From: an uncultured Lachnospiraceae bacterium
GTDB lineage: Bacteria > Bacillota > Clostridia > Lachnospirales > Lachnospiraceae
Assembly (NCBI GenBank): GCA_910577165.1
Contig: CAJTLX010000009.1
Span: forward strand, 17,359 to 81,358
Reading direction: 5' to 3'
Length of the DNA stretch: 64,000 nt
The stretch's first letter is position 1. Each line of letters begins with the position of its first letter. This document shows, in pieces, positions 8,312 to 18,325 of this stretch. Below the pieces are notes generated by a model, which was given only the letters and a program-made list of their open reading frames with translations, had not been told where the DNA came from and made no database searches. Made by a program: the position numbers and the translations under genes.

Positions 8312-10555
8312 TTAAAGATTTAGATTTGCCTTCTGTCCCTTTATTCCGCGCTTACGGTTCTTAACTTTCTTTGCGGAATAAAATTTTCCATCATATTCAA
8401 AAGTTTCTGTGATCGGTGAGACGGCGGCGGCACAGACGACAACATCTGTCTTTTCAAGGAGGATTCCCTTAACTCCACGCCCGTTCTTTTTTAATTCTGG
8501 CACCTCGGAAAGTTCGAAGCCCAGTGAAAATCCATCTCTGGTAAGCAGGATAATTTTGGTGGTATTTTCCAGAATCTGGGCGGCGGAAAGCGGCGCGATG
8601 CAGACGAGCGCGTCCCCCTCCTCAAGTTTTGTCGAGGCGATCACGGAGCGGTTTGTCTCAAATTCAATTCCGGATACCAGTTTGATATATCCATGTTTGC
8701 TGACAAAAAGAAGCTGTGACTCAAAAAGTTCTTCAAAGGAAAGATAGGTTAGTATGGTTTCTTTATCTAATTTGCAGAGATTGTGTACGAGCGTCCCCTT
8801 GTCGCGGATACGGCAGCGGGGGATGGCGGAAGCCTTGATCTGGTGCATATTCCCCTCGCTGGTAAACAGGCAGAGTTTGTCATTGTTTTTCATCCGGATA
8901 ATATGCACATACTCTCTTAGATTTTCCTCCGTCGTGCGCGAGTAGGTAGCAGTATCAACACATTTTGTATAGCCAAATTTATCAATCAGCACATAGATAT
9001 CTTCGATGCGGACTTCCTCCACATAATTTGCGGTTTCCGCGTGGGTGATTTTGGTAAGCCTCTCGCGGTTAAACTGCTTTTTGTAGTTTTTCAGATTATT
9101 TTTTATCACCCGGTAGAGCGATTTCTTGTTTCCAAGAATATCCCCATACTCCTCAATCTGTTTTGCGAGTTCGCTATTTTCCTCATGTAGCTTTAAGAGT
9201 TCAAGTCCAATCAGCTTGGAAAGCTGCATCGCGAGGATAGCTTCGGCCTGACGTTCAGTAAAATCAAGGGAGGAGGCGGTCTTTTCTGAGGTCTTACTCT
9301 TAAAATGAATTCCCTCGGTCTTTCCCTGCACAAGGCAGGTCTTTGCCTGAGCAATGGAGGTGGAACCGCGCAGGATCTCAATGATCAGATCGATTAAGTC
9401 GACCGCGCGGATCAGTCCGTTTACAATCTCCTGCCGTTTGACTGCCCGATCGAGCAGATGCTCATACTGGCGGGTGTAGAGCTGTTCCTGGAACAGGACA
9501 AACTCCTCAATCAGGGTCTTTAAATTGAAGAGAACAGGCTGATTGTCCTTGATGGCAAGCATATTGACCCCGTAGGTATCCTCCATTGGACTTTTTTTGT
9601 ACAGACCGTTTAAAAGGTTTTCAATATCGCGATCTTTTTTTACTTCGACGACAATGCGCACATCCGCGGAGGACTCATCCCGCACATCGTAGATCTCGTC
9701 AAAGACCTTGTCCTTCATTAAGGAAACTAAGTTCTCCACCAGTTTCATCTTATTTCCTGCCGAGGGAAAGGGGATCTGCGTGATCACAATGTTTTTGCGC
9801 CCGCCGTCGGAAGGCTCGATCTCGATTGCGGAGCGAATTTTGATCTTGCCCTCCCCAGTCTCGTAAATATTTAGAAGGTCATTGCCATTTACCACCGTGC
9901 CGCCCGTTGGAAAATCCGGTCCCGGCACATAGTTCATCAGCTCGGAAACGGTGATCTCCGGCTTGTCCATATAGGCGATAACAGCGTTGATCACCTCGGA
10001 GGGGTTGTGTGGTGGCATATTGGTTGCCATCCCGACAGCAATGCCCGTTGTGCCATTGATCAGGAGATTTGGCAGCATTGCGGGAAGAACTTTTGGCTCT
10101 TTTTCACTATTGTCAAAATTTGGCATAAATTCGACCAGGTTCTGATCGAGATGGTCAAGCAGTGCCATCGCGCCCTCAGACAGACGCGCCTCCGTGTAGC
10201 GCATCGCGGCAGGAGGATCGCCGTCGAGCGAGCCAAAATTGCCATGCCCATCCACCAGTGGGATCTGCATCGAAAATTCTTCCGACATATGTACCAGAGC
10301 ATCATAGATGGAAGAATCGCCGTGCGGGTGGTATTTACCCATGGTATCACCGACGATGCGGGCACTTTTTCTGTGCGGTTTTTTCGGGTCAAGTCCAAGT
10401 TCGGTCATTGAGTAGAGGATGCGCCGTTGCACCGGCTTTAAGCCATCCCTCACATCCGGCAGTGCGCGGTCGATAATTACACTCATCGCATAGTTGCGAT
10501 AGGAGGTCTTCATCTCTTCCGAAAAATCAAGCTGTATAATATTGTCCGTCTTCAT
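8312..10555 (-). CDS. parC: DNA topoisomerase IV subunit A (GyrA/ParC family)
   Basis: The 747-residue breakage-reunion subunit of a type IIA topoisomerase. The active-site tyrosine is Tyr120 in [10 protein letters not shown]. The quinolone-resistance region reads [11 protein letters not shown] with Ser81 and Asp85 at the positions of GyrA Ser83 and Asp87, i.e. the susceptible type. It is shorter than most GyrA proteins, and no clear GyrA box (QRRGGKG) is seen in the C-terminal domain; NGRGVKG is the nearest match. That favours a decatenating topoisomerase IV over a gyrase. AGAAAGGA precedes the ATG. It lies 47 nt downstream of parE in the same minus-strand operon. A gyrase pair is presumably encoded elsewhere. 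Confidence 0.87.
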   Translation of the reverse strand: MKTDNIIQLDFSEEMKTSYRNYAMSVIIDRALPDVRDGLKPVQRRILYSMTELGLDPKKPHRKSARIVGDTMGKYHPHGDSSIYDALVHMSEEFSMQIPLVDGHGNFGSLDGDPPAAMRYTEARLSEGAMALLDHLDQNLVEFMPNFDNSEKEPKVLPAMLPNLLINGTTGIAVGMATNMPPHNPSEVINAVIAYMDKPEITVSELMNYVPGPDFPTGGTVVNGNDLLNIYETGEGKIKIRSAIEIEPSDGGRKNIVITQIPFPSAGNKMKLVENLVSLMKDKVFDEIYDVRDESSADVRIVVEVKKDRDIENLLNGLYKKSPMEDTYGVNMLAIKDNQPVLFNLKTLIEEFVLFQEQLYTRQYEHLLDRAVKRQEIVNGLIRAVDLIDLIIEILRGSTSIAQAKTCLVQGKTEGIHFKSKTSEKTASSLDFTERQAEAILAMQLSKLIGLELLKLHEENSELAKQIEEYGDILGNKKSLYRVIKNNLKNYKKQFNRERLTKITHAETANYVEEVRIEDIYVLIDKFGYTKCVDTATYSRTTEENLREYVHIIRMKNNDKLCLFTSEGNMHQIKASAIPRCRIRDKGTLVHNLCKLDKETILTYLSFEELFESQLLFVSKHGYIKLVSGIEFETNRSVIASTKLEEGDALVCIAPLSAAQILENTTKIILLTRDGFSLGFELSEVPELKKNGRGVKGILLEKTDVVVCAAAVSPITETFEYDGKFYSAKKVKNRKRGIKGQKANLNL

Positions 10556-10602
10556 AGATAAAATCCTTTCTTACTAAATCCTCTTAAAAAATATCCAGCG
10601 GA

Positions 10603-12531
10603 TCAGAAATCCAGTTTCGCATATTTTGCTTCCTCAACAATAAATGCGCGCCTTGGCGGCACATTACTGCCCATAAGCAAGGATGTGACCTCGTCCGCCT
10701 CCACAGTATCCGAGAGTGAGACCTGTGCGAGTATTCTGGTATCCGGGTTTAGCGTCGTCTCCCAGAGCTGGCTTGCGTCCATCTCGCCAAGCCCTTTGTA
10801 ACGCTGCAGGGCAAGGATTTTCTTCCCGCTTTTGCGGAATTTTTCCAATTCAAAATCATCAAAAAGATACTGGGATTTTTTCTTCTTTCTGCCCTTCTCG
10901 TTTCCCTCGTACTCTACTTTGTAGAGCGGCGGCATTCCCCGGTATACTTTGCCGTTGGTAATTAACTCCGGCATAAAGCGATAGAAAAAGGTTAAAAGCA
11001 ATGTACTGATATGCGCGCCGTCCACATCGGCATCGGTCAGAATAATAATTTTGTTATAACGTAATTTCGTAATATCAAAATCATCTCCAATCCCACAGCC
11101 AAATGAGGCGATCATGGTCTTTATTTCATTGTTGACTAAAATCTTGTCGAGTGTCGCTTTCTCGACATTTAGGATCTTGCCGCGCAGCGGAAGCACAGCC
11201 TGGGTCTTTCTATTTCGCGCAGTCTTTACCGTGCCGCCCGCGGAGTCGCCCTCGACAATGTAGACCTCACATTCCTCCGGCTTTTTTGAGGAGCAGGAGG
11301 CGAGTTTGCTCTTGGTATCCACGTCGTTTAACTGTTTTAATACTGCACTGCGCGCCTTGTCCCCGGCTTTTCTGGCACTGTATGAGCGCATGGAATTGTC
11401 GAGAATGGTCTTTAGGACTTCAATGTTTTTGTCCAGGTAGCGCGCCACCTGCGTTGAAAATACATCGTCCACAGCGGTTTTTGCATCGGTATTGCCAAGC
11501 TTTGTTTTGGTCTGTCCCTCAAACTGCGGGTCGGGATGCTTGATGGAGAGGATGGCTACAATTCCATTGCGGATATCGCGCCCGTCTAAGTTCTCATCCT
11601 TTTCTTTTAAGTAGCCAAGCTCCCTTGCATACTGGTTCATCACGCGCGTGAGTGCCGTCTTAAAGCCTGTTACCAGCGTGCCGCCGTCCACCACATTGAT
11701 GCGGTTGCAGTAGGAATTGATCTGCTCAGTGAAATTGTCGGTGTACTGAAAGGCAATCTCCACTTCGATCTCCCCGCTTGTCCCTTCAATATAGATAGGT
11801 TCCGGGTGCAGTGTATTTGCCTCGCGGTTTAGATAGGAAACAAAACTTTTGATCCCCTGAGCCTCCTCATAAGTCTTTGTGGTACCGGTATATTCATTGA
11901 CAAAGGTAAGTTTCAGCCCCTTATTTAGGTAAGCAACTTCCTTTAGACGCTTGCAGATAGTCTCCTCCTTGAATTCCACGGTCTCAAAAATTGTATTGTC
12001 GGGGTAGAAAGTGACGCGTGTGCCCGTATCGGATTTGTTGCATTTGCCGACAACGGGCAGCAGTCCATCCACTAACTCCGTGATCGGATGTCCGCCGTCT
12101 TTGTACTCATCCCGGTAGATTTTGCCGTCGCGTTTGATCTCGACGATCATATGGGAGGAGAGAGCGTTGACCACCGAGGCTCCCACCCCGTGCAGACCAC
12201 CGGATACTTTGTAGACCGCGCCCCCAAATTTTCCGCCTGCATGTAAAATAGTGTAGACTACGCGCGCTGTCGGGATATGTTTGGTCGGATGGATGTCGGT
12301 CGGAACTCCCCTGCCATGGTCGGTGATGGTAATCCCACCATCCTTTTTCATCACAATATCGATCTGCTTGCAGTAACCTGCCAAGTGCTCGTCGATTCCG
12401 TTATCTAAAATTTCCCAAATCAGATGGTGAAGTCCTCTTGTACCAGTGCTTCCAATATACATCCCAGGACGCTTGCGCACCGCTTCAAGCCCTTCCAAAA
12501 CTACAATCTGACTGCCGTTATACTGTTCCAT
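10603..12531 (-). CDS. parE: DNA topoisomerase IV subunit B (GyrB/ParE family)
   Basis: The 642-residue ATPase subunit partnering the A subunit downstream. The GHKL ATPase has the N box (EILDNGIDEHLAG) and a glycine-rich loop (GGLHGVGASVVNALS); the TOPRIM domain carries VEGDSAGGT, PLRGKILNVEKA and DADVDGAHI, which bind the catalytic metal. It ends in a typical short GyrB C-terminal domain. GTGAGGAAT precedes the ATG, with a promoter at 12568-12597. The parE-parC order and the A subunit lacking a GyrA box support topoisomerase IV; a second gyrase-like enzyme is the alternative. Confidence 0.87.
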   Translation of the reverse strand: MEQYNGSQIVVLEGLEAVRKRPGMYIGSTGTRGLHHLIWEILDNGIDEHLAGYCKQIDIVMKKDGGITITDHGRGVPTDIHPTKHIPTARVVYTILHAGGKFGGAVYKVSGGLHGVGASVVNALSSHMIVEIKRDGKIYRDEYKDGGHPITELVDGLLPVVGKCNKSDTGTRVTFYPDNTIFETVEFKEETICKRLKEVAYLNKGLKLTFVNEYTGTTKTYEEAQGIKSFVSYLNREANTLHPEPIYIEGTSGEIEVEIAFQYTDNFTEQINSYCNRINVVDGGTLVTGFKTALTRVMNQYARELGYLKEKDENLDGRDIRNGIVAILSIKHPDPQFEGQTKTKLGNTDAKTAVDDVFSTQVARYLDKNIEVLKTILDNSMRSYSARKAGDKARSAVLKQLNDVDTKSKLASCSSKKPEECEVYIVEGDSAGGTVKTARNRKTQAVLPLRGKILNVEKATLDKILVNNEIKTMIASFGCGIGDDFDITKLRYNKIIILTDADVDGAHISTLLLTFFYRFMPELITNGKVYRGMPPLYKVEYEGNEKGRKKKKSQYLFDDFELEKFRKSGKKILALQRYKGLGEMDASQLWETTLNPDTRILAQVSLSDTVEADEVTSLLMGSNVPPRRAFIVEEAKYAKLDF

Positions 12532-12567
12532 TAAGATTCCTCACTTTTCAATAGTTTATCCGGTAGT

Positions 12568-12597
12568 AGTATAGCACAACCTCTTAGCATTTCGCAA
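12568..12597 (-). promoter_or_regulatory. Sigma-A promoter for parE-parC
   Basis: On the minus strand TTGCGA (12597-12592) and TATACT (12573-12568) are 18 nt apart, about 37 nt upstream of the parE start. It is divergent from the promoter at 12645-12673. Confidence 0.6.
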
Positions 12598-12644
12598 TCA
12601 CTAAACAAAAAAATCGAAAATTTGTTCGTTTATTCAGAAAAATC

Positions 12645-12673
12645 TTGCTTGTGAAATAAAAGTAGAGTATAAT
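12645..12673 (+). promoter_or_regulatory. Sigma-A promoter for the wall-polymer operon
   Basis: TTGCTT at 12645-12650 and a perfect TATAAT at 12668-12673 with a 17-nt spacer. It lies about 95 nt before the first gene of a run of overlapping or closely spaced genes reaching lysA at 20836. Confidence 0.7.
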
Positions 12674-12766
12674 GAACAAAACTATGGTTACATAATAAAA
12701 GAAAAAATCGATGGAATTTTAACAGTGTGGCAGGGAGTGGAAACAATAAAAGCAGGAGGGAAGGTT

Positions 12767-15745
12767 GTGCCAGATATAAAAATAAGTATTGTAATACCGG
12801 TGTATAATGTGGAAAATTATCTGAGCGAATGCCTTGAAAGCGTACTTGGACAGACACTTGAAGGGATTGAAGTCATTGCAGTAAATGATGGAAGTACAGA
12901 TAAATCGATGCAGATTTTGCAAGAATATGAGAAAAATTACCGGGAGATTTTGCATGTATATCATATTGAAAATCAGGGCGTAAGTTATGCGAGAAATTTT
13001 GGAGTCTCAAAGGCTATCGGGGAATATATTCTTTTTGTGGACAGCGATGATTTTATTGAGCCGGATATGTGTGAACTCTTATATGAAAAGGCAGTGGAGG
13101 GAGATGACGATGTTGTCCTGTGCCGGTATTTTGATGTGAGGGAGAGACCGCTGACCAAAAAATTAGTGCGCACAAGGAGCAAGGTCTATACGGTAAATTA
13201 TGAAACCGATTTCAATTTGTATGAAAATAAATTTGAACTGGTGCATATCTCCCCGTTCCCCTGGGACAAGCTCTACCGCAGGGAACTGATTGCAAAGCAT
13301 CCTTTTCCGCAGGGGCTGCGCTTTGAGGATCTGGCGATCATGTACCCGGTGATGTGCGATGCGAAACGCATCGGTGTTTTGCAGAACCGCCTCTACAATT
13401 ACCGCAGGGCTTCGACGACAAGTTTTTTAAATTCACTGAGTGAAAAGACGCTGGATATTATTCCGGCACTTACCATGATGGTGGACAGCTTAAAAGCGAA
13501 CGGGCATTTTACGGAGTTTTACGAGGAGATTGAATATATCTGCGTGCGCCATCTCCTGCTGCGCCTTAACCTGATTTTTGACAGTGAGAGAAAACAATCT
13601 TTTGAGAATCGGGGGATGATCGATCTAAAACGGCGGCTTGTGGTTGCGATAATGGATTATCTTGAGAAGAATTTTTCCGGCTGGCAGCAAAACCGCTATT
13701 TAAAATATACTGCCTCCGCCGCGAGCAAGCGGATGTTGCCGCTCTACAAAAGTAAGCGCAAGATGCTGCGCCGACTTTCAATACGCGAAAAAACTCCTCT
13801 GGTTCTTCTGAAGGTGAATCTTAAAGCAAGGCATTTTTTTACCAAACTGAAGAGGAAATGCAAAAATTTTTTCAAGCGCAAAAACAAGCTGCGCTATTTA
13901 AAGGAGAAGAGCAGTTTCTTAAAACTCTTTTCTCTCCCGCGCGATGTGGAGTACACAAAATACTATTTAAAATTTCCAGTTTCCGAGAATCAGGTGCTTT
14001 TTGAGTCGAAGCACGGGGATGATGTGGCGGGAAATATTTTCTATATGCTTCTTGCGATGCGGGAGGAAAAATTCCGCTCCCTGGAAGTCTATTTAACGAT
14101 AAAAGAGGAGTTGGTGGAGGGCTGGAAGGAGCGGTTTTCGCGGTATGGCATTGATTTTGTTAAATTCCTGCCTTACAATTCCACCGCGTATTTAAAGATG
14201 CTTGCGACGGCAAAATACCTGATTACGGATACCAGTTTCGCAAGTTACTATATCAAGCGGAAAGAGCAGGTGTATTTGAACACCTGGCACGGCACGCCGC
14301 TAAAGGCAATGGGGCGCATCGTGCCCCAGCGTGAGTACGCCCTGGGCAATGTACAGCGCAATTTTATGATCGCCGATTATCTTCTCTACCAAAACGAGTT
14401 TTCCAGGGATGTTTTTCTTGACGATTATATGATCCGCGAACTTTTCCAGGGTGAGATTCTGCTCTCCGGCTACCCGCGAAATTCAGCCTTTTTTGGCGAG
14501 GAGCGAAGGGATATAATCCGCGACGAGCTGGGGCTTTCCGATCTGCAGGTAATGGCATATATGCCGACCTGGAGAGGGTTGCTCAGCAAAAAGGAAAATA
14601 AAAAACAGATTGAGGAGATCGGAAATTATCTCTATGATATTGACGGAGTATTAAATGAGGGACAGATCCTTTTTGTAAAACTGCACCCGTATGTTAAGGA
14701 GGGGCTAAACTATGAGGATTTCGAGCATATTCGACCGTTCCCGGAAGAGTACGAGACCTATGATTTTTTAAATGCCACCGACCTTTTGATCACGGATTAT
14801 TCCAGCATTATGTTCGACTATGCAGTCTCCGGCAAAAAGATTATTCTCTTTACGTACGACCGCGAAGAGTATTTAAGCGATCGGGGAATGTATATTGATC
14901 TGGACACCATCGAGTTCCCGCAGGCGGACACAGTGGAGGAGCTGATAGAGAAGATCAATGATAAAACACCGGTCTCCTACGAAAATTTTCGAAAAACTTA
15001 CTGTCCATATGACCGTGAGGATACAGCGAAATCCGTCTGTGAATTTCTCTTTCTTGGCGAAAAGCCGAATTTTTCAGTGGAGAAGCTTCCTGGTAACGGC
15101 AAGAAAAATGTGCTGATTATGATCAATACGCTGACCAAGGGACCGGGCACAACAAAGATGATTGAACGTCTGAATGAACTTGACCGGGAGCATTACAATT
15201 ATTTTTATTGTATGAAATCGCAGAATGTAAAGGGAGCCAGCCGCAAGCTTGCACTGTTTGAGAGGGAGATTGGGTATCTTCCGCTGATGTTTGATGTAAA
15301 CTATACAATAAAAAGCCGGATCGCCTGTATTTTTGCGTTCCGCTTCCAGATTTACGGGAGGAGAACCGACCAGCAGATCAATCATTTAGCGCAGATTGAG
15401 AAGGAGAAGTATTTTGGAAATATCCGTATTGATTATCTGGTCAATATGAGCAGCCGCGATCGCCTGATACATCATATTTGTGGGTGTTTTGCTGTGCCGA
15501 AAATATATAATTTCCTCTCTTACCGGGATATTCTGTATCAGCAGAGGCGGGAATATCGAAAAGGTGTGAGATATGTAATAGAACATTTAGCACTTTATAA
15601 TTATGTAGTGGGAAACAGTGAGATTGAAAAGATTTCCTGCAAGGCATTTGATGAGGAAAAAACTAAGCGCATGATCACGGAGTCGGAGGTTCTTGAGATT
15701 GACCGGATTCTTGACAGAATCCGTGAGGGAGGGAAGAGTGTATGA
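12767..15745 (+). CDS. Fusion: GT2 glycosyltransferase + CDP-glycerol glycerophosphotransferase + C-terminal domain
   Basis: A 992-residue enzyme. The GTG start at 12767 is chosen because AGGAGGG sits 6 nt upstream; an earlier GTG at 12725 lacks one. Residues about 1-330 are a GT-A fold family 2 transferase (SIVIPVYNVENYLSECLESV, VNDGSTDKS, DXD-like VDSDDFIEPD). Residues about 400-760 are a TagF/TagB-type polymerase domain (FESKHGDD, WHGTPLKAMG, ITDYSSIMFDY). Residues about 780-992 form a further domain starting NVLIMINTLTKGPGTTK, possibly a second transferase fold. It probably builds a poly(glycerol phosphate)-containing wall polymer with sugar substituents. Membrane association would be through basic patches at about 340-390. 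The stop overlaps the next start by 4 nt. Confidence 0.85.
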   Translation: MPDIKISIVIPVYNVENYLSECLESVLGQTLEGIEVIAVNDGSTDKSMQILQEYEKNYREILHVYHIENQGVSYARNFGVSKAIGEYILFVDSDDFIEPDMCELLYEKAVEGDDDVVLCRYFDVRERPLTKKLVRTRSKVYTVNYETDFNLYENKFELVHISPFPWDKLYRRELIAKHPFPQGLRFEDLAIMYPVMCDAKRIGVLQNRLYNYRRASTTSFLNSLSEKTLDIIPALTMMVDSLKANGHFTEFYEEIEYICVRHLLLRLNLIFDSERKQSFENRGMIDLKRRLVVAIMDYLEKNFSGWQQNRYLKYTASAASKRMLPLYKSKRKMLRRLSIREKTPLVLLKVNLKARHFFTKLKRKCKNFFKRKNKLRYLKEKSSFLKLFSLPRDVEYTKYYLKFPVSENQVLFESKHGDDVAGNIFYMLLAMREEKFRSLEVYLTIKEELVEGWKERFSRYGIDFVKFLPYNSTAYLKMLATAKYLITDTSFASYYIKRKEQVYLNTWHGTPLKAMGRIVPQREYALGNVQRNFMIADYLLYQNEFSRDVFLDDYMIRELFQGEILLSGYPRNSAFFGEERRDIIRDELGLSDLQVMAYMPTWRGLLSKKENKKQIEEIGNYLYDIDGVLNEGQILFVKLHPYVKEGLNYEDFEHIRPFPEEYETYDFLNATDLLITDYSSIMFDYAVSGKKIILFTYDREEYLSDRGMYIDLDTIEFPQADTVEELIEKINDKTPVSYENFRKTYCPYDREDTAKSVCEFLFLGEKPNFSVEKLPGNGKKNVLIMINTLTKGPGTTKMIERLNELDREHYNYFYCMKSQNVKGASRKLALFEREIGYLPLMFDVNYTIKSRIACIFAFRFQIYGRRTDQQINHLAQIEKEKYFGNIRIDYLVNMSSRDRLIHHICGCFAVPKIYNFLSYRDILYQQRREYRKGVRYVIEHLALYNYVVGNSEIEKISCKAFDEEKTKRMITESEVLEIDRILDRIREGGKSV

Positions 15746-16851
15746 AGACAGGAGTTATCACATTTCACAGCGCGCATAATTATGGTGCGACTTTGCAGGC
15801 ATGGGCACTGCAAAAAGCGTTGCAAAAGCTGGGGACACAGCCCTGTATTGTAAATTATCACCCGCAGGTGATTGATCGACTCTACATCGTCCCACCTCTT
15901 GACACGGCAAGAAAATGTCTGCAGTATCTGACGAGGAGAGGGGTGCGGCAAAGGCGAAAGAAGCTTAAAATAAAATATGAAAAATATTCGGAGTTTCTGC
16001 GCGGACATTTTAAGTTTGTGGGGGATTATACGACTTACGATGAACTTGAAAAAAATCCACCGGGACTTGACTGCTATATTGCGGGAAGTGATCAGGTCTG
16101 GAATACCGATCATACAGGAGGGTATGATCCGGCCTATCTTTTGGAATTTGCCGAGAAGGGCAGCAAGCGGATCTCCTATGCCGCCAGCATCGGCAGGGAG
16201 CGTTTTCCGGCACAGTACCGCAGTTCTTTTGCAAAGGCTCTGGAGAAATTTGATGCGATCTCGGTAAGGGAGGAGTCCGCCTCCGGAGCGATTGCTGAGG
16301 TAACAGGAAAAATGCCCGCCGTGGTCATTGATCCGACGCTTCTTCTTTCTAAGGAGGAGTACGATGAGATCAAGGTGCCGTCTAAGCGGACGGAGCGATA
16401 TATCCTTGTCTATATGATGGAGACAAACCGCAAGTTAATTCAGCTTGCGGACAGTATTTCGCTTGCGACTGGTCTGCCCGTAATTCAGAGAAAGCCGGGA
16501 AAAATTTTTAAAAATGAGCTGGACTCATTTTATACGCATACGCCGGGGGAGTTTTTGGGCGAGGTGGAAAAAGCGGAGTATGTGATTACCAATTCCTTCC
16601 ACGGAACAGTTTTTTCTGCAGTCTACGAGCGTCCCTTTATCTCAATGCTGCATTCCCAGACCGGGAGCCGCACAGTCGATCTGCTAAGGGTATTGGAACT
16701 TGAAGATCATATTTTGTATCGGGCACGCGATTTTTCACAGATGGAGCAGTTTAAAATCAAGAATCCAAAAGAACTTAGGGGGCGCATTGAAAAACTGCGC
16801 CTGGAATCGGTAGATTTCCTTGCAAAGGCACTGATGAAAGAGGAAGGTTAG
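15742..16851 (+). CDS. Polysaccharide pyruvyl transferase family protein
   Basis: A 369-residue protein of the CsaB-like family, which transfers pyruvate from phosphoenolpyruvate to a sugar as a ketal. Visible signatures are TFHSAHNYGATLQAWALQ at the N-terminus, GSDQVWN near residue 115, ISYAASIGR, and the C-terminal TNSFHGTVFSAVYERPF. ATGA overlap with the upstream transferase shows coupling in the wall-polymer operon, so it likely modifies that polymer and adds negative charge. Pyruvyl groups on wall polysaccharides can anchor SLH-domain proteins, but no such protein is seen in this window. Confidence 0.85.
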   Translation: MKTGVITFHSAHNYGATLQAWALQKALQKLGTQPCIVNYHPQVIDRLYIVPPLDTARKCLQYLTRRGVRQRRKKLKIKYEKYSEFLRGHFKFVGDYTTYDELEKNPPGLDCYIAGSDQVWNTDHTGGYDPAYLLEFAEKGSKRISYAASIGRERFPAQYRSSFAKALEKFDAISVREESASGAIAEVTGKMPAVVIDPTLLLSKEEYDEIKVPSKRTERYILVYMMETNRKLIQLADSISLATGLPVIQRKPGKIFKNELDSFYTHTPGEFLGEVEKAEYVITNSFHGTVFSAVYERPFISMLHSQTGSRTVDLLRVLELEDHILYRARDFSQMEQFKIKNPKELRGRIEKLRLESVDFLAKALMKEEG

Positions 16852-17855
16852 TGGTGGAGAAGAAAAAAAAGATTACGGCGGTTATCCCGTGCTACAATGA
16901 GGAGGCTGTTATCGAATTATTTTATAAAGAAATTTGCCGCGCCGCAGGATGTCTTGCGGCGCGGGCGGATTTCGAGTTTATGTTTGTCAATGACGGGTCG
17001 TCAGATAGGACGCTCGAAAAGATGAAGGCATTGCGAAAAAAGGATAAGCGGGTCTGCTTTCTCTCCTTCTCGCGCAATTTCGGCAAGGAAGCGGCGATGT
17101 ACGCGGGGCTTGAACACTCAACGGGCGACTATGTAGCGGTGATCGATGCGGATTTGCAGCACCCTCCGGCATTGCTTATCCCAATGTTTGACGCAGTTAC
17201 CATGGAGGGGTATGACAGTGCTGCTGCAAGGAGGATCACACGCACGGGGGAGCCAAAGCTGCGCTCTTTTATCTCAAAGGGATTTTACCGCGTATTTGCA
17301 AAACTTAGTCAGATTGAGGTGGTGGAGGGTGAGGTGGACTATCGCCTGATGAGTCGTGCGATGGTGAATGCCGTGCTTCAGATGAGCGAGCGCAACCGGT
17401 TTACCAAGGGAATTTTTAGCTGGGTAGGTTTTCAGACCAAGTGGATTCCCTATGAAAATGTGGAGCGTGCGGCAGGCAAAACAAAATGGTCATTCTGGAA
17501 ACTGGTAAAATATTCCATGGAAGGAATTATCGGCTATTCCACAATGCCACTTGCCTTAGTTTCGCTGATTGGAGTGCTTTTTTGTATCTGTGCGTTTATT
17601 GCGATTATCTATATTGTGATCAAGACAATTTTGTGGGGAGATCCCATTGGCGGCTGGCCGTCGCTCGCTTGTATGATCTTGGGAGTCAGCGGCATTCAGC
17701 TTTTTAGTATGGGTATACTTGGACAATATTTGGGGAAGACTTACCTGGAAGTGAAAAACCGTCCCATCTATGTCGCCTCCCTGGTGGAGACAAACGAGGC
17801 GGAAGAGGCGGCGGACGGGGAAACAGAGTCACAGAAAGAGAAGCAGGGTTTATAG
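16851..17855 (+). CDS. GtrB/DPM1-like polyprenyl-phosphate glycosyltransferase
   Basis: A 334-residue family 2 glycosyltransferase with two C-terminal transmembrane helices (about 230-255 and 270-295). Motifs are AVIPCYNEEAVIELF, VNDGSSDRT, SRNFGKEAAMYAGLEHS and VIDADLQHPP. Relatives move a hexose from a nucleotide sugar to undecaprenyl phosphate, giving a lipid-linked donor for use outside the membrane. The start is GTG 16851, overlapping the previous stop by 1 nt; the adjacent GTG 16854 has better spacing from AGAGGAAGG. A flippase and an outer-face transferase are not obvious nearby. It probably supplies a sugar for decorating the operon's polymer. Confidence 0.87.
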   Translation: MVEKKKKITAVIPCYNEEAVIELFYKEICRAAGCLAARADFEFMFVNDGSSDRTLEKMKALRKKDKRVCFLSFSRNFGKEAAMYAGLEHSTGDYVAVIDADLQHPPALLIPMFDAVTMEGYDSAAARRITRTGEPKLRSFISKGFYRVFAKLSQIEVVEGEVDYRLMSRAMVNAVLQMSERNRFTKGIFSWVGFQTKWIPYENVERAAGKTKWSFWKLVKYSMEGIIGYSTMPLALVSLIGVLFCICAFIAIIYIVIKTILWGDPIGGWPSLACMILGVSGIQLFSMGILGQYLGKTYLEVKNRPIYVASLVETNEAEEAADGETESQKEKQGL

Positions 17856-17899
17856 GTATCCCTTGAACAACCTAAATACATTATACAGGGAGAAACATC

Positions 17900-18325
17900 G
17901 TGAAAAAAGTAATTACATACGGCACATTTGATTTGCTTCACGCGGGGCATATCAATATTTTGCGCCGTGCAAGAGAACTGGGGGATTACCTGATTGTCGT
18001 GCTTTCGACGGATGAATTCAACGCGGTAAAAAACAAGAAGGCATACTACAGCTATGAGGATCGCAAGCTGATTCTCTCTGCGATCCGCTATGTGGACGAG
18101 GTGATTCCGGAGTATAACTGGGAGCAGAAAATTGACGATGTAGTTCGCAATCAGGTCGATGTCTTTGTGATGGGCGATGACTGGAAAGGAAAATTTGACT
18201 TTTTAAAAGACTACTGTGAGGTGGTTTATCTGCCGCGCACCGAGGGGATCTCCACCACAAAGATCAAGGAGGATCTGTACCGGAAGGATATGGCAAAAAA
18301 GAAAGATAAAGGGGAGAAGGCTTGA
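17900..18325 (+). CDS. tagD: Glycerol-3-phosphate cytidylyltransferase TagD
   Basis: A 141-residue nucleotidyltransferase making CDP-glycerol from CTP and glycerol 3-phosphate. It has the signature GTFDLLHAGHINILRRA with the HxGH-type motif, the EDRKLILSAIRYVDEVIPE segment, and the C-terminal EGISTTKI motif. Length is close to the usual 130 residues. The GTG start follows CAGGGAGA. Its product is the donor for the CDP-glycerol transferases on either side (12767 and 18322), which fits a glycerol-phosphate wall polymer. The TTG start of the next gene overlaps its stop codon. Confidence 0.93.
   Translation: MKKVITYGTFDLLHAGHINILRRARELGDYLIVVLSTDEFNAVKNKKAYYSYEDRKLILSAIRYVDEVIPEYNWEQKIDDVVRNQVDVFVMGDDWKGKFDFLKDYCEVVYLPRTEGISTTKIKEDLYRKDMAKKKDKGEKA

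Noticed and set aside
8312..12531. Naming the topoisomerase pair gyrA/gyrB
   Set aside because: The A subunit is short and has no clear GyrA box, and the pair is not next to recF or dnaN, so topoisomerase IV fits better.
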